NCBI RefSeq assembly: GCF_900538055.1
Contig: NZ_UZAC03000001.1
Location: 930,001 to 994,000 of the forward strand
Length of the DNA stretch: 64,000 nucleotides
DNA from: Pasteuria penetrans
Lineage (GTDB): Bacteria > Bacillota > Bacilli > Thermoactinomycetales > Thermoactinomycetaceae
Direction of reading: 5' to 3'
The notes under the pieces were generated by a model. That model did no database searches. It was not told the origin of the DNA and saw nothing but the letters and a program-made list of their open reading frames with translations. The translations under genes and the position numbers were made by a program. Shown in pieces: positions 37,846 through 49,919 of this stretch; within the stretch, counting starts at the first letter, position 1, and each line of letters starts with the position of its first letter.

Positions 37846-39369
37846 TTACCCTTTATTTTGTCCACGGACGGCCGAACAACCCTGGGGTAACTGATACAGC
37901 CATTTTTGGAAAAAGTCCCGCAGATCCTTCCCAGACCGCGACTCCGCCAACTGAATGAAATCACAACCGGTTGCAATTCCATAACGATACCGATCACTGT
38001 ACTCCTGCAGGATCGACAACAACGAGTCCATACCACCCACCTCGGAGGACAGGGAGAACATCATCGCCGCAGGTCGCAGGTACACCATCAAGGCATAAAC
38101 GGAATCGGGATACCGGAGAATGGGTTCCGTCACGGCCAAACCCATTGCACGATGAACCTCATCAGCCCTCATAGAGGCCCGCCGCAAAAAGGCCATCCCA
38201 TCCTTCTTCTCCACCTCGCGCATATAGAGAAATTCAGAAAAAGTGGTTAAACCCTCATCTACCCACGGTTCACGGGATTGATCATTACCCACCAAACCAT
38301 ACCACCACTGATGAGCCATCTCATGAGCCACCACATTCACAGCAGGCTCCCCTGTTCCTGTCCTCTCCTCCCCCATTTCTACTATGGAGGTAATCAACCC
38401 TGGATATTCCATACCAGCAATGCCATATCCCGCCTCACCCAGCACCACATCTACCTCATCCATCGTTTCATCACGATACGAACCAAACTTCTCACTGAAA
38501 AAACGCAAACTAGAGGCAGCGGCGCGGTGCAATACCTGCGCCGATTTCTTCATTTCCGGCCGATACCAGAGATTGACGCGTACACCATCCTCCACGCTCG
38601 TAAGCCCTTGATACTCCGAGGTAATCATCGCCGTAAAATCGCGGACACGCTGTTGTAAAACCGTTTTTGCCATAGTCCCATTGGATTCAGGATTTCTACC
38701 CGTAGAAACCACTCGATAACCCGATGGTATTTGGAACGAAACCTGGAAATCAGCCACACGTGTATAGAAGGGATCCCCCGTCGTAGTAAAAGGATCCAAA
38801 TGCCATCCCTTTGGATCACGTACCGCCAACATCGGATACCACTGCGCCAAAAAGGCCGTTCCCCCATCCTGTGTCAAACGCATACCATGCTGCGGTATAC
38901 GGAGATGATAATCCATCTCCACCCGCAACAAGGCATCCGATCCCCGCTGGGGCAGCGTCACCTGCAAAATAGTTGGATCCTCCAACAACCGTGCGGCTGC
39001 ATCCTGACCGTTCACTTTCACATTGCGAACCGTTAGAAAGCCGGGCATCTCGGGCTTCATCAACTTTCCATATTTCCAATTATGAAAAACATTAGGGTAG
39101 AGACGAAAAAAAATCTCACTCCCCTCCGCCTCCGGGAGATCCACTGGCAAATCGAGCTCCATGTGACCCACCACATCGCGCTTCTCTGGAACATACGTAG
39201 CCGTGATTCGATACTTGGGTCGTGCAAAGGAAGCCACCCCCCTAGAAGCCCCCATACCAACGGGGGAAAGCAACGCCCCGAAGAGGAAACCAGCAACCAT
39301 CATACCCAGGAGGAATCGCCTACACCATGGTCGTACGATCCTTCCATAGATCCATTTTTCCACACCCAT
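37846..39369 (-). CDS. M1-family zinc metallopeptidase, membrane-anchored or secreted
   Basis: A 507-residue protein of the gluzincin M1 aminopeptidase family. Zinc ligands are H349, H353 and E372 (HEMAHQWW and WVDEGL), and the exopeptidase-type motif is GMEYPG (319-324). The N-terminus has a basic region and one hydrophobic segment (FLLGMMVAGFLFGALLSPVG), so it is exported and perhaps anchored. ATG 39369 was chosen because GAGGGGGCAGAGG is directly upstream; the frame extends 27 codons further without a site. It is related to YqzX-like or M1 peptidases of Gram-positives; its substrate is unknown. It faces the surface-protein locus and could trim exported peptides, which is speculation. Confidence 0.88.
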   Translation of the reverse strand: MGVEKWIYGRIVRPWCRRFLLGMMVAGFLFGALLSPVGMGASRGVASFARPKYRITATYVPEKRDVVGHMELDLPVDLPEAEGSEIFFRLYPNVFHNWKYGKLMKPEMPGFLTVRNVKVNGQDAAARLLEDPTILQVTLPQRGSDALLRVEMDYHLRIPQHGMRLTQDGGTAFLAQWYPMLAVRDPKGWHLDPFTTTGDPFYTRVADFQVSFQIPSGYRVVSTGRNPESNGTMAKTVLQQRVRDFTAMITSEYQGLTSVEDGVRVNLWYRPEMKKSAQVLHRAAASSLRFFSEKFGSYRDETMDEVDVVLGEAGYGIAGMEYPGLITSIVEMGEERTGTGEPAVNVVAHEMAHQWWYGLVGNDQSREPWVDEGLTTFSEFLYMREVEKKDGMAFLRRASMRADEVHRAMGLAVTEPILRYPDSVYALMVYLRPAAMMFSLSSEVGGMDSLLSILQEYSDRYRYGIATGCDFIQLAESRSGKDLRDFFQKWLYQLPQGCSAVRGQNKG

Positions 39370-39776
39370 CCTCTGCCCCCTCAACCACCCGATGTAGTAC
39401 CGAATCGGATAGAAAAAATCCCGTCCCGCATAGGATGACCGAAGCCACAATTAAACATGACATTTTTTTTTTATAAAATACATTCCTACCCAGTACCTTC
39501 CGACCCTCATCATTGATCCCTAGCAGCCCACGAGATATAATGAAAAAGCTATCTATGATGTCCGACCCCATTCCCTTCTTGGTAAAACAAACCATCCCCG
39601 TGCACGAAACGATGGTTTGCACGGACCAGAAAAAGAGGCTACAATGAAAACATTCATGGATCATGGAGTCGTAATCCAACATTGTTTTTTTATTTTTTTA
39701 CATAAATAGTAATAGATAGGACAATTCCGCCCTCATAAAAAACAATAGAAATATTATGTATAGCTTTGAAAAAGCA
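39370..39776. other. Intergenic region between rpoD and the metallopeptidase
   Basis: About 400 bp, T/A-rich at 39460-39475 and 39680-39780. It holds the metallopeptidase promoter presumably; no gene is supported. Confidence 0.4.
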
Positions 39777-39817
39777 TAAAAACCCCCTGTTTGGAAGAAA
39801 CATCCCAAAGCAAGGGG
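39777..39817 (-). terminator. Intrinsic terminator of the dnaG-rpoD operon
   Basis: On the minus strand CCCCT-TGC-TTTGG pairs with CCAAA-C-AGGGG around a 10-nt loop, followed by GTTTTT. It begins 65 bp after the rpoD stop. Confidence 0.8.
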
Positions 39818-39881
39818 ATTCATAGACGGTAACAGAAACCCGCACACCAGGCCAACCCATGGGCAAACCTTGTCCCTCGGT

Positions 39882-41000
39882 TCACTCGAGAAAGTCTTTC
39901 AATTGTCGGCTCCGGCTTGGATGACGCAGCTTACGCAACGCCTTCGCCTCAATCTGGCGGATACGCTCCCGCGTAACGCCAAAAACTTTACCCACTTCCT
40001 CCAATGTACGGGTTTGCCCATCGTCCAGTCCAAAGCGAAGCCGAAGAACGCTCTGTTCGCGTGATGAGAGCGTATTCAAAACACCCTTCAGCTGGGTCTT
40101 CAGCAACTCATAAGCAGCTGCATCCGCAGGGGCCTTAGCATCGTCGTCCGGAATAAAATCACCTAGGTGAGAATCATCCTCCTCACCAATCGGTGTCTCT
40201 AAAGAAACCGGCTCCTGGGCGATCTTCATAATTTCACGAACCTTCTCCGGTGAAATGCCCATCTCACAGGCAATCTCATCGGGGGTAGGTTCGCGTCCAT
40301 ACTCTTGCAAAAGCTGACGCGAAATGCGTATCAGCTTATTGATGGTCTCCACCATATGCACAGGAATACGAATCGTTCTAGCCTGATCCGCAATGGCACG
40401 GGTGATAGCCTGTCGGATCCACCAGGTGGCATACGTACTGAACTTGTATCCCTTACGATAATCAAATTTCTCCACCGCTTTGATCAGACCCATGTTTCCC
40501 TCTTGGATCAGATCAAGGAAAAGCATCCCGCGCCCTACATAACGCTTTGCAATACTCACCACCAGGCGAAGGTTGGCCTCCGCCAAACGGCGCTTCGATT
40601 CCTCATCACCCTCCTCAATCTGCTTTGCTAGCTCTACCTCCTCCTTCGCCGACAACAGGGATACCCTACCAATTTCCTTCAAATACATCCGCACAGGATC
40701 ATTGATTTTGACACCCGGAGGAACAGCCAGATCATCGTTACTGAAGACCTCCTGACCAGCCGCTACATCGGGCACAATTACATTGAACTCCTCATCACTA
40801 TTGACCACCTCGATCCCCTGCTCATTCAGTAGCTCAAAAAAATCGTCCATCTGATGAACGTCCTGTTCATAGGGACTCATACGCTCAATGATATTCTTAT
40901 AGGTCAATACACCATTCTTTTTCCCTGCTTCAATCAACTGTTCCTTGATCTGATCTAGTTTCTCTTCCAGTGTCCTATCCGTACTGGTTTCCTTCGCCAA
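39882..41000 (-). CDS. rpoD: RNA polymerase primary sigma factor (SigA/RpoD)
   Basis: A 372-residue primary sigma factor, almost the same length as Bacillus SigA. Region 1.1 is seen at [20 protein letters not shown]; region 1.2 at [13 protein letters not shown]; region 2 at [22 protein letters not shown] with the -10 reading helix [19 protein letters not shown]; region 3 at [13 protein letters not shown]; and region 4 at [23 protein letters not shown] 41000 was chosen because GAAGGAGG lies about 9 nt upstream and the length then fits; the frame extends upstream into dnaG. It follows dnaG by 28 bp, the usual Firmicute macromolecular-synthesis operon. Confidence 0.97.
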   Translation of the reverse strand: MAKETSTDRTLEEKLDQIKEQLIEAGKKNGVLTYKNIIERMSPYEQDVHQMDDFFELLNEQGIEVVNSDEEFNVIVPDVAAGQEVFSNDDLAVPPGVKINDPVRMYLKEIGRVSLLSAKEEVELAKQIEEGDEESKRRLAEANLRLVVSIAKRYVGRGMLFLDLIQEGNMGLIKAVEKFDYRKGYKFSTYATWWIRQAITRAIADQARTIRIPVHMVETINKLIRISRQLLQEYGREPTPDEIACEMGISPEKVREIMKIAQEPVSLETPIGEEDDSHLGDFIPDDDAKAPADAAAYELLKTQLKGVLNTLSSREQSVLRLRFGLDDGQTRTLEEVGKVFGVTRERIRQIEAKALRKLRHPSRSRQLKDFLE

Positions 41001-41028
41001 TTTCCCTTGCCTCCTTCGAATACCCCCA

Positions 41029-42963
41029 TTAGTTGTTCCTCTTCTTGCCCCACTGATTGGAAGGAGGGCTCGGCGCTGTTGAAACATACCCCACTTGGGT
41101 CGTTTTCTGTTGGGCCATCCGCTGCCGCTGCAACTCGACCCTTTGGACTAACAGCTGTAGAGCTTGATCCGTGTTACCCTTTCTCTGTTGGGAACGAAGA
41201 TCCTCCTCGTTCTTCTCGACCGCACACAACAGCGGATGAACACGGAGATGATCCAAGCAATCGTACAAAACGCGATCCGCAGCACCCGGAGGCACTTCCA
41301 AACTCAGTAGAACCTCTGCTTCCTTTTTCAACACAGGGTCATGCCTCTGTAGTTCTTCCAGGAAGACCTTGGGGTCCTCCTCCGCCTGTTCCCCCGCATA
41401 ATAGGCATACAGGTGTGCAGCCAGGGCAGCATGATCATCCGTGGGGAACCCGTCGCCAACCCATTGCTGCACCCAAAGCGTAATGGAACGACTACGCATC
41501 ATCATACTGAGCAACAAACGCTCAGAGGCCTTCATACGTGACCACAAATACGATTTTTTCTCCCCTTTTCCCCCCCCATCACTACCATAGGGAGAAGGCG
41601 AGGGAGGCATTCCCCCTGTGGGTTTAGAAACCCGTGGCCGAAGAGACCTGGAATGGTGTACCCTCTCCCATTCGCTCTGTAAATCCTCCTTCTGTATAGA
41701 AAACTCCTCGGATAGGGCACGCAAATGATGCTCTCGTTCCATAGCCGTCGCATCCATAAGAACTTTCATCGCGCAATGCAAATACTGGTAGCGATCCACC
41801 TGCTGTGTCAAATCATACCCCCGTCGCAAGGCCCGTAAACGAAAGTCGGTCGCGCTGATGGCCGTTTGCAAGACCTCATGAAGCGCCTCCCCGCCCTTTG
41901 TACGTACCAGCTGATCAGGATCCATCTGGGCGGGCAGGACAGCCACCGTCATCCAAGCCCCTGCCCGCCGCAACACATCCATACTCCGTAGGGTGGCCCT
42001 TTCACCCGCCTCATCTGGGTCGTAGGCAAGAACCACACGGTCTTGCAGACGGCACAATTTGCGTGCTTGCGCATCGCTGAGTGACGTACCCAGCACACCA
42101 ACACCATGCCGGATCCCCGCCTGCCAAGCCGTCAGTACATCCATATAACCTTCCAATAACACAACCCGCCCCGCGGTACGGATGGATGTACGGGCACGAT
42201 GCCAGTTGAAGAGATGTTCCCCCTTTTGAAAAATAGGAGAGGACACACTGTTCAAATACTTGGGTTGCCCATCCTCTTCTCCCGGTAAGCTACGTCCACC
42301 CAGCCCCACCACGCGGCCCTGTGCATCATGAATAGGAATGATCAGCCGGTCCACAAACCTCTCCTGATCATGAGGCGTCAACAATCCTAACGTACGCAAG
42401 GGAGCCAATGAAAAACCGCGCCGCTGGAAAAATGGAACCAACAGGGGTGTACAACCTGAGGCAAAACCCAAAGAAAAAGCAGACACTGTCTCCCACGCCA
42501 ACTGGCGCTCCTCTACGTAGGCACGCGCCCGAACGGCATCATCAGAGGGTGATCGCAGTAAACACTGCTGATAGAGGGCTACTGCATACTGCAACGCAGA
42601 ACGGAGCTCCGCTTGCTCTCCCCCCTGCGGACGGGAAGACGTACCCCCCTCTGCCCCCTGGGGACCTACAGGAAATCCTTTTCCCCCCCCCACCAAACGT
42701 TCACAAGCCTCCGCTGTAGAGATCCCCTCCATCTCTACTAAAAAACGGATCGCATCCCCACTCATACTGCAACCAAAACAGTAAAAAAACTGCTTAGTGG
42801 GGGACACGGTAAAGGAGGGTGTTCGTTCCGCATGGAAAGGACAGAGACCGAACCACTCCCGACCCCGGGGTTCTATCCTCACATAACGGGCCACAACCTC
42901 CACAATATCCACCTGGGACAGAATCCCTTCCCGCCAATTTCTCCTACCATCCCCGGCTGTCAC
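41029..42963 (-). CDS. dnaG: DNA primase
   Basis: A 644-residue primase, somewhat longer than the ~600 usual in Bacillus. The CHC2 zinc finger is C41, H44, C62, C65. The TOPRIM core has [15 protein letters not shown], the [11 protein letters not shown] stretch, and [16 protein letters not shown] low-similarity linker and a helicase-binding-type C-terminal region follow. It makes RNA primers at the fork. GTG 42963 was preferred because GGAGGGAGGAAG lies just upstream and it leaves a family-like short N-terminus ([19 protein letters not shown]); the frame opens 39 codons earlier. It is followed by rpoD. Confidence 0.96.
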   Translation of the reverse strand: MTAGDGRRNWREGILSQVDIVEVVARYVRIEPRGREWFGLCPFHAERTPSFTVSPTKQFFYCFGCSMSGDAIRFLVEMEGISTAEACERLVGGGKGFPVGPQGAEGGTSSRPQGGEQAELRSALQYAVALYQQCLLRSPSDDAVRARAYVEERQLAWETVSAFSLGFASGCTPLLVPFFQRRGFSLAPLRTLGLLTPHDQERFVDRLIIPIHDAQGRVVGLGGRSLPGEEDGQPKYLNSVSSPIFQKGEHLFNWHRARTSIRTAGRVVLLEGYMDVLTAWQAGIRHGVGVLGTSLSDAQARKLCRLQDRVVLAYDPDEAGERATLRSMDVLRRAGAWMTVAVLPAQMDPDQLVRTKGGEALHEVLQTAISATDFRLRALRRGYDLTQQVDRYQYLHCAMKVLMDATAMEREHHLRALSEEFSIQKEDLQSEWERVHHSRSLRPRVSKPTGGMPPSPSPYGSDGGGKGEKKSYLWSRMKASERLLLSMMMRSRSITLWVQQWVGDGFPTDDHAALAAHLYAYYAGEQAEEDPKVFLEELQRHDPVLKKEAEVLLSLEVPPGAADRVLYDCLDHLRVHPLLCAVEKNEEDLRSQQRKGNTDQALQLLVQRVELQRQRMAQQKTTQVGYVSTAPSPPSNQWGKKRNN

Positions 42964-43442
42964 CCTTCTTCCTCCCTCCGTTCTCCGGCTTGCTCCCCTT
43001 GGGCAGGAATAGTAAGGTCCTTGCATAGGACCCGAACCAGCCGATACAATGAAACTACCTTGTGGACCCTTTTCATCCACCAGGAATTCAGGGGCGGAAA
43101 AAGACCGCCTAACCCCTTGACAAAGGCAGTTACTCCTATCTTAGAATCCTTTTTACAAAAAAATACCCACACCGACAGCTTGATTCGTAATTTTTTGCCT
43201 GTCCCACCCTGCGGAACCACAACGGGGCTTGTCCCTGTCCATGACTCCATCCCCCCTAGACCCGAGGACAGGGGGGATGCGAAAGGGCTTTGTCACAAAA
43301 CTCCCCTGATGGCACACAAAGCCGACACGCACACTGCGTGGGAACCCCCACTCCTCCCCCTTGCCCATATCAAACCTTTCTTCGCCCTACCTGAAGATCC
43401 CAGCGGTCCCATAGGGGCAGGATGTGACCCCCGTCCCTCCTA
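42964..43442. other. Intergenic region upstream of dnaG
   Basis: About 480 bp. It holds a hairpin (43248-43279): CATCCCCCCT with AGGGGGGATG, 12-nt loop, without a T-run on either side, possibly the end of the ddl transcript. I do not see a strong promoter for dnaG-rpoD. Confidence 0.45.
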
Positions 43443-44591
43443 CTATTCCCCGGACATCGTAGCATCCCACTGTTCCATGAACATCTTCCTGTTGGTATGG
43501 GACTGAATAGCCAATTCAATCAATTCCTCCACACACCGACCGAAAGCCAGACCCTGTACGGCCCAGAGTTCCGGATAAATACTACAACTTGTGAATCCAG
43601 GTAGGGTGTTGATCTCACTCAAGAGAACAGCACCCGTTTTGGTGTGCAAAAAAAAGTCCATTCGGGCCGTACCCGTGATCCCCAAACTACGATAGGCGCG
43701 CAGTGCAATCGCCTGAACTTCCTGCTCCACAAGACGGGAGATATCCGCAGGGGCATGGAGACGATGTTTTTCCTCCTGGAGCTTCGCCTCATAGTCATAA
43801 AACTCATTGAAAGCAACAACTTCCGCAATGGCAGAAATTCTAGGCTCTTGGTATTCATTGCCCAACAAGGCAACAAACAATTCACGAGCTGGAACGGCCT
43901 CCTCCACAAGGACCTTGGTGTCATAACGGAACGCCCGACACATGGCTTCGATCAGCAACTCACGATTCGCAGCACGGGAAACACCAAGGCTCGAACCCCC
44001 AGTGGCAGGTTTTACAAAGACAGGATAAGAAAGCCTATCCTCAATATCTGCATATACCTTCGCCCAACGGGTCGTATGCTCCTGCCGACAGGTTTGTAAA
44101 AATTGACGATCCAACACCCCTGGGAAGAGATCGGACCACCGATAAACCACGTAAGGGGCCTGCGGTATGCAGTTCTCCGCACAGATCCGCTTGGTAAAAT
44201 CTTTATCCATACAAATCGCGGAGGACAACACCCCCGCACCTACGCAAGGGATATCGAGAACCGTACAAAGCCCCTGCACAGTACCGTCTTCTCCATTGGG
44301 TCCATGCAGAGCGGGAAAAACCACATCGACCTTCTGGTCCAACAAAATCGTACCGGCAGAAGAAGACCCCTTCACGGTCCCCCCCCCATCCCCATGATTC
44401 GGTGATGGCCTGAGGACACGCAAAGCAGTTTCACCATCATGCCAATTTCCCTGTTTATCAATCCATATGGGTATAGCTGCAAAACGTTCCTGATCCATAA
44501 CCTCAACTACGGAGGAAGCTGAAACACAGGAGACCTCATGCTCTGGCGAACGACCACCGAACAACACGGCTACACGCAATGGGTTTCTCAT
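43443..44591 (-). CDS. ddl: D-alanine--D-alanine ligase
   Basis: A 382-residue ATP-grasp ligase that joins two D-alanines for peptidoglycan precursors. Motifs are VAVLFGGRSPEHEVS at the N-terminus, VFPALHGPNGEDGTVQGLC, VFVKPATGGSSLGVSRA (ATP site), YDYEAKLQEEKHR, and the metal-binding LSEINTLPGFTSCSIYP. ATG 44591 is preceded by GAGGGGG; a frame 15 codons upstream overlaps the ysxC end and has no site. It lies 37 bp after ysxC, in the lon-ysxC-ddl run, whereas in Bacillus hemA follows ysxC. Confidence 0.96.
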   Translation of the reverse strand: MRNPLRVAVLFGGRSPEHEVSCVSASSVVEVMDQERFAAIPIWIDKQGNWHDGETALRVLRPSPNHGDGGGTVKGSSSAGTILLDQKVDVVFPALHGPNGEDGTVQGLCTVLDIPCVGAGVLSSAICMDKDFTKRICAENCIPQAPYVVYRWSDLFPGVLDRQFLQTCRQEHTTRWAKVYADIEDRLSYPVFVKPATGGSSLGVSRAANRELLIEAMCRAFRYDTKVLVEEAVPARELFVALLGNEYQEPRISAIAEVVAFNEFYDYEAKLQEEKHRLHAPADISRLVEQEVQAIALRAYRSLGITGTARMDFFLHTKTGAVLLSEINTLPGFTSCSIYPELWAVQGLAFGRCVEELIELAIQSHTNRKMFMEQWDATMSGE

Positions 44592-44628
44592 AAAGCCATC
44601 CCCCTCTGAGATGTGTCCACTTCCACCA

Positions 44629-45228
44629 TCACTCATCCCCTGTCAATATGCACCAGAGACTCTCCCTGTCCCGTGAGGACCGGACCGAAAAGGGAAGTAC
44701 AGGGACTTCCTTAGACAGAACCAAGGTTTTTCGTATGACGGCAATATGGTGTCCCCAACGCGTTTTAGAAACCCGATCCGATTTGGTAGCTACAATGACA
44801 ACAGACAGGCGATACCGCTCAGAGAGAAATTCATACGCCATCCTATCCGAAGCCATCGGCGGATGACGAAAATCAATCAGTTGCAAAACCCCACGCATAC
44901 GACGAGCCGTCCCAGACCCCACACATGCCTCAAAATAGGAAACCATCAAACGATCCCAACTATTCTTTGTACGCCGATCAACACGGGCAAAACCATAACC
45001 GGGCGTATCTACCAGACAAACACGATCCCCCATCTCATAAAAATTGATCGTTCGTGTCCTACCCGGCTTCTTGCTCACATAGGCCAAACGACGCCGACAC
45101 ACAAGGTGGTTCAACAGGGAGGATTTTCCTACATTGGACCGTCCCACCAACGCCCACTCGGGCAAAACAGACAGAGGAAACTGCTGGGGCGCAGCAGCAC
45201 AGGCCACAAATTCAGTCTTTCCTCGCAT
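44629..45228 (-). CDS. ysxC: Ribosome biogenesis GTPase YsxC/EngB
   Basis: A 199-residue small GTPase required for 50S assembly in Bacillus. G1 is GRSNVGKSS (29-37), switch I region [13 protein letters not shown]3 DTPGYG, and G4 TKSD. The C-terminal [11 protein letters not shown] keeps the G5-type serine motif in altered form. ATG 45228 lies inside the lon 3' end (17-bp overlap) with an AGGA site, so the two genes are translationally linked. The arrangement lon-ysxC is standard for Bacillales. Confidence 0.96.
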   Translation of the reverse strand: MRGKTEFVACAAAPQQFPLSVLPEWALVGRSNVGKSSLLNHLVCRRRLAYVSKKPGRTRTINFYEMGDRVCLVDTPGYGFARVDRRTKNSWDRLMVSYFEACVGSGTARRMRGVLQLIDFRHPPMASDRMAYEFLSERYRLSVVIVATKSDRVSKTRWGHHIAVIRKTLVLSKEVPVLPFSVRSSRDRESLWCILTGDE

Positions 45229-47554
45229 GATAGGGGTTCCTCGTCAACGTAAGACGCAATACATCATCCATATGCGTTACGGGAATCATCTCTAGATCAT
45301 CACGTACACTTTCGGGTATTTCCTCAAGATTCCTCTTGTTATCCTGGGGAAATAGTACACGAGTGATCCCAGCCCGATGGGCACTCAAGGACTTCTCCTT
45401 CAACCCCCCAATGGGGAGAACGCGACCACGCAGAGTGATCTCACCCGTCATCGCCACATGACGTGAAACAGGAATACCCGTAAGAGCAGAAACCAACGCG
45501 GTGGCTATCGTAATACCCGCTGAGGGGCCGTCCTTGGGAATGGCTCCCTCCGGAACATGAATATGAATGTCGTTATGTTCATGAAAATCCAGATCCACCT
45601 GTAGGGCCTTAGCACGGGAACGAATATAACTGAAGGCTGCCTGCGCAGATTCCTTCATCACTTCCCCCAACTGCCCTGTCAAGGTAAGTTTCCCCTTGCC
45701 AGGGAAGAGGGAAACCTCCACCGATAGTGTATCCCCACCTTCCTCGGTCCAAGCCAGGCCCGTCACCAGACCCACCTGGTCCGTTTCTTCGGCTTGACCA
45801 TAACGAAACTTAAAAGCACCCAAATAGGATTCTAAATCTGGACCCCGAATGATTTCCTTTTCTCTATTCCCCGCCACCAGCTTACGTGCAACCTTTCGAC
45901 AAAGTGTACCGATCACACGCTCCAGATTGCGAACGCCCGCCTCCCGCGTATAGTAACGGATAAGCTGAAGGAGCACTTGATCCTCTATTATCATATTCTC
46001 TGTGGTAAGCCCATGCTCTTTTATTTGCTTAGGAACCAAATATTCCTTCGCGATTCGATCCTTCTCCAACTCCGTATATCCGGAGATGTAAAGAACCTCC
46101 ATACGATCCAGTAGAGGCCGAGGGATATTATGAACGGCATTCGCCGTAGTAATGAACATCACACGCGAAAGATCGAAAGGTATCTCAATATAATGATCGC
46201 TGAAACTATGATTCTGATGAGGGTCCAACACCTCGAGCAAAGCGGAACCGGGGTCACCACGAAAATCCATCGACATTTTATCGATTTCATCCAGGAGTAC
46301 CACGGGATTGGCCACCCCCGCCTGCTTCATCCCCTGAATGATCCGGCCTGGCATGGCACCTACATATGTACGCCGGTGACCACGAATTTCTGCCTCATCC
46401 CGGACACCACCTAAGGACAGACGTACAAAGCACCTCCCGACAGCTCGTGCTACCGAACGGGCCAGGGAGGTCTTTCCCACCCCCGGCGGGCCCACCAAAC
46501 AAAGGATCGGTCCCTTCAATCGCTTGACCATCTTTCGAACGGCAAGATATTCAAGTACCCGCTCCTTGACCCTCTCAAGGCCATAATGATCCTCATTCAG
46601 CACCTGCTCAGCCCGCTCCAACGACAGATCATCCTCCGTAGTGTTTTCCCAAGGGAGCCCCAACAACCACTCCACATAGGTACGAACCACACTACCTTCC
46701 GCCGAACTCGTCGGGATCTTCTCGAAGCGTTCTAACTCCTTCTCCACCCGCTCGCGTACTACATCGGGCGCCTTCAGGTCCGCCAACTTATCGCGTAACT
46801 CATCAATCTCACCAGCACGTCCCTCTTTTTCACCTAGCTCGCGCTGGATGGCCTTCATCTGCTCACGCAAATGGTATTCCTTCTGCGTTTTCTCCATCTG
46901 ACGCTTGACACGGGTCCGGATCTTTTTTTCTAACTCAAGAACCTCGCGTTCGTCATTGAGAACACCCAACAATCGATCGAGACGTTCGCGTACATCAACG
47001 ATTTCCAACATCGCCTGCTTGTCAGCAATTTTCAGCGGCAAATGAGAGGCAATGACATCCGCTAATCGGCCTGGATCCTTCATATCTGCAACAGACTGGT
47101 ACGTATCGGCCGATAACTTCTTGGACAGTCGTAAATACTGCCCAAAATGCGTGAGAACAGCCCTCATCAGGGCCTCTGTATCCACACCACCCTCATCCAC
47201 ATCATCCACCAGACGATACCGCACCTCATACTGATCCTCACGGGCAAAAAATTGGACAATCTCTACCCGCTTGATACCCTCCACCAACACACGAATGGTT
47301 CCATTGGGAAGTTTTAACATTTGCCGTATTCTTGCCATTGTGCCTATCCGATAGATATCCTCTATCGTCGGCTCCTCCACATGCACCTCGCGTTGGGTCG
47401 CCAAAATAATGCGGCTATCATCCACCATCGATTTCTCCAATGCCTGAACAGACCGCTCCCGTCCCACATCAAGATGCAATACCATAGTTGGAAAAACAAG
47501 GAGTCCACGTAAAGGCAACAAAGGCATAACATTCTCTTCTCCCTGGGTAGCCAT
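45212..47554 (-). CDS. lon: ATP-dependent protease Lon
   Basis: A 780-residue LonA. N-terminal substrate-binding domain ([21 protein letters not shown]), a coiled-coil region, an AAA+ domain with Walker [10 protein letters not shown] and Walker [11 protein letters not shown], and the C-terminal Ser-Lys protease domain: the serine in [10 protein letters not shown] and the lysine in [14 protein letters not shown]. It degrades misfolded and regulatory proteins in the cytoplasm. ATG 47554 follows GGAGGT by 6 nt; the open frame starts 17 codons earlier without a site. A separate LonB, found next to lonA in Bacillus, is absent here. Confidence 0.97.
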   Translation of the reverse strand: MATQGEENVMPLLPLRGLLVFPTMVLHLDVGRERSVQALEKSMVDDSRIILATQREVHVEEPTIEDIYRIGTMARIRQMLKLPNGTIRVLVEGIKRVEIVQFFAREDQYEVRYRLVDDVDEGGVDTEALMRAVLTHFGQYLRLSKKLSADTYQSVADMKDPGRLADVIASHLPLKIADKQAMLEIVDVRERLDRLLGVLNDEREVLELEKKIRTRVKRQMEKTQKEYHLREQMKAIQRELGEKEGRAGEIDELRDKLADLKAPDVVRERVEKELERFEKIPTSSAEGSVVRTYVEWLLGLPWENTTEDDLSLERAEQVLNEDHYGLERVKERVLEYLAVRKMVKRLKGPILCLVGPPGVGKTSLARSVARAVGRCFVRLSLGGVRDEAEIRGHRRTYVGAMPGRIIQGMKQAGVANPVVLLDEIDKMSMDFRGDPGSALLEVLDPHQNHSFSDHYIEIPFDLSRVMFITTANAVHNIPRPLLDRMEVLYISGYTELEKDRIAKEYLVPKQIKEHGLTTENMIIEDQVLLQLIRYYTREAGVRNLERVIGTLCRKVARKLVAGNREKEIIRGPDLESYLGAFKFRYGQAEETDQVGLVTGLAWTEEGGDTLSVEVSLFPGKGKLTLTGQLGEVMKESAQAAFSYIRSRAKALQVDLDFHEHNDIHIHVPEGAIPKDGPSAGITIATALVSALTGIPVSRHVAMTGEITLRGRVLPIGGLKEKSLSAHRAGITRVLFPQDNKRNLEEIPESVRDDLEMIPVTHMDDVLRLTLTRNPYHARKD

Positions 47555-47822
47555 ATCGCACCTCCACCGCTCTCGCGTCGGGATCCTTGTAAAGCATGTA
47601 TGCACCTAGCTAGCAGCAATTCCTATCCTGATCCATGGGTTATGTGGTATAAGGAAATCGGTTTCCCAACCCCCCATGCAATGTCCTTCAAAATTCCATG
47701 ATCCCCTTCTAGGATAACCCAACCCAACGGTATCCCATGCCCCAGGAGGGAAAACACCATCCCTCCATCACCACAAGGAGAAAAAAGCACCTGCAACCAG
47801 CAGATGCTGTAGAAAAACTGCC
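47555..47822. other. clpX-lon spacer
   Basis: About 270 bp containing the clpX terminator (47781-47807). It should also carry the lon promoter; I see no CIRCE-type inverted repeat. Confidence 0.45.
47781..47807 (-). terminator. Intrinsic terminator after clpX
   Basis: On the minus strand GCATCTGC and GCAGGTGC form an 8-bp stem with a 5-nt loop, followed by six T. It starts 16 bp after the clpX stop and separates the tig-clpP-clpX transcript from lon. Confidence 0.88.
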
Positions 47823-49091
47823 TCAAGCGCTTTCTTCCTTCTTTTTGTTGAGTACACGCCCATCGCGGGAGATCAACTTGGGCGGCACGTTGTACAAGAC
47901 CGTATCCTTGGAAACAACACAACGGATGACGTCGTTACGGGAAGGCAGATCAAACATCACATCCAACATGATACGCTCAATGATGGCCCGCAAACCCCGT
48001 GCCCCCGTTCTACGTTTGATTGCCTCTGACGCAATGGATCGCAGGGCTTCTGGTTCAAACGTGAGCTCCACACTGTCCATCTCCAAAAGCCTCGTATACT
48101 GTTTCACTAAGGCATTTTTCGGCTCCTGCAAGATGCGCACCAGCGCCTCCTCGTCCAACGGTTCCAACGTAGAAATGACAGGCAAACGACCCACAAACTC
48201 CGGAATGAGACCGAATTTCAAAAGATCCTCGGGCAAAACCAATTTCAGATATTCCCCGGGACGCGCCGCCCCTTCCTGTCCGTCCGTACTAAAACCAATC
48301 ACTTTCTTACCAATTCTCCGCTTGATGATATTCTCTAACCCATCATACGCCCCACCACATAGGAACAATACATTGGATGTATCGATCTGTATGAATTCCT
48401 GATGAGGGTGTTTTCTCCCCCCCTGCGGCGGCACACTGGCCACTGTACCTTCCAAAATCTTGAGCAAAGCCTGCTGGACTCCCTCACCCGAAACATCACG
48501 CGTGATGGAAGGGTTCTCCGATTTCCTTGCCACCTTATCAATCTCGTCAATGTAAATGATCCCACGCTCAGCCTTCTCCACATCATAATCAGCCGCCTGA
48601 ATCAACTTCAGGAGGATGTTTTCCACATCCTCGCCCACATACCCTGCCTCCGTAAGGGAGGTAGCATCCGCAATCGCAAAGGGCACATTGAGGATCTTTG
48701 CCAACGTCTGCGCTAACAAGGTTTTCCCACTCCCGGTGGGACCTACCATCATAATGTTACTCTTCTGCAACTCCACATCATCGGACTTCTGCGGGGCATT
48801 GATCCGCTTATAATGATTGTACACAGCCACGGAGAGCGAACGCTTCGTATGATCCTGCCCAATGACATACTGATCAAGAACCGAACAAATTTCCCTTGGT
48901 TTGGGCAGATCACACAAATCCACCTCTTCGTCACTGCCTAATTCTTCCTCCATGATCTCATTGCACAAAACAATACACTCATCGCAGATATAAACCACAG
49001 GAGGACCTGCCACTAGCTTCTGCACCTGATCCTGCGTTTTACTACAAAAGGAACACTTCAACTGTTCTTTTCCATCCTGAAACTTGAACAA
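47823..49091 (-). CDS. clpX: ClpX, ATPase subunit of ClpXP
   Basis: A 422-residue unfoldase. Zinc finger: C13, C16, C36, C39. AAA+ motifs: Walker [16 protein letters not shown], Walker [11 protein letters not shown], sensor-like [13 protein letters not shown] in the form [15 protein letters not shown], and the ClpP-contacting IGF-type loop region reading [12 protein letters not shown] 49091 was chosen because AAGGAGGGGG lies 8 nt upstream and the protein then begins [16 protein letters not shown], matching Bacillus ClpX; ATG 49112 is inside the ribosome site. It unfolds substrates and feeds them to ClpP, encoded just upstream. Confidence 0.97.
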   Translation of the reverse strand: MFKFQDGKEQLKCSFCSKTQDQVQKLVAGPPVVYICDECIVLCNEIMEEELGSDEEVDLCDLPKPREICSVLDQYVIGQDHTKRSLSVAVYNHYKRINAPQKSDDVELQKSNIMMVGPTGSGKTLLAQTLAKILNVPFAIADATSLTEAGYVGEDVENILLKLIQAADYDVEKAERGIIYIDEIDKVARKSENPSITRDVSGEGVQQALLKILEGTVASVPPQGGRKHPHQEFIQIDTSNVLFLCGGAYDGLENIIKRRIGKKVIGFSTDGQEGAARPGEYLKLVLPEDLLKFGLIPEFVGRLPVISTLEPLDEEALVRILQEPKNALVKQYTRLLEMDSVELTFEPEALRSIASEAIKRRTGARGLRAIIERIMLDVMFDLPSRNDVIRCVVSKDTVLYNVPPKLISRDGRVLNKKKEESA

Positions 49092-49280
49092 GGGAGACAC
49101 CCCCTCCTTCATCTACAGCCCCCAGAGGAACGCACATACAGGAACCCCCTGATCGTATTCTCCCTACGTACAGAAAAAATACGCACCTTCCAGGTCCCCT
49201 ACCAATGGAACCACATATTCTCCTGCCACTCATTGGCCCTCTGGTTTACACAATCCCCTATCCACTCAACAAAACCCTGC

Positions 49281-49892
49281 TCACTTCGGCCCGCGGGACC
49301 GTTGTGGAGCAACCACCTTGGCAATTACCTTATCTATGAGACCATACTCCTTAGCCTCGTCGGCCCCCATAAAAAAATCGCGATCCGTATCTTTCTCGAT
49401 TCTCTCCTGCGGCTGTTGGGTACGTATGGATAAAATCTTATTGATTCGCTCGCGGGTTCGTAAAATCCAATCCGCGTGGATCTTGATATCGGAGGCCTGC
49501 CCCCGCGTTCCACCGAGCGGCTGATGGATCATCACTTCACTATTGGGTAGAGCATACCGTTTTCCCTTCTGCCCAGCCGCCAACAAAAAGGCCCCCATGC
49601 TAGCCGCCAACCCTATACACATTGTGGACACATCAGGCCTGATGAATTGCATCGTATCGTAAATTGCCATACCAGCGGTCACCGAACCACCTGGGGAATT
49701 TATGTACATATGAATATCCTTCTCAGGATCCTCTGCCGCCAAAAAAAGTAACTGTGCAATCACAAGGTTAGCCACGTGATCATCGATGGGACAACCAAGA
49801 ATAATGATCCGATCCTTCAGCAAACGGGAATAAATATCATACGCACGCTCGCCACGGCTCGTTTGTTCCACAACCATAGGAACAAGCTGCAT
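49281..49892 (-). CDS. clpP: ClpP protease proteolytic subunit
   Basis: A 203-residue serine protease with the full triad at canonical numbering: S98 (GLAASMGA), H123 (MIHQPLGG) and D172. The oligomerisation handle contains [21 protein letters not shown] 49892 has GAGGTGG upstream. It lies 27 bp after tig and about 190 bp before clpX; in Bacillus clpP sits elsewhere on the chromosome, whereas tig-clpP-clpX is the arrangement in many other bacteria. Confidence 0.97.
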   Translation of the reverse strand: MQLVPMVVEQTSRGERAYDIYSRLLKDRIIILGCPIDDHVANLVIAQLLFLAAEDPEKDIHMYINSPGGSVTAGMAIYDTMQFIRPDVSTMCIGLAASMGAFLLAAGQKGKRYALPNSEVMIHQPLGGTRGQASDIKIHADWILRTRERINKILSIRTQQPQERIEKDTDRDFFMGADEAKEYGLIDKVIAKVVAPQRSRGPK

Positions 49893-49919
49893 CCCGTTAC
49901 CACCTCGCTTCCCCTATCC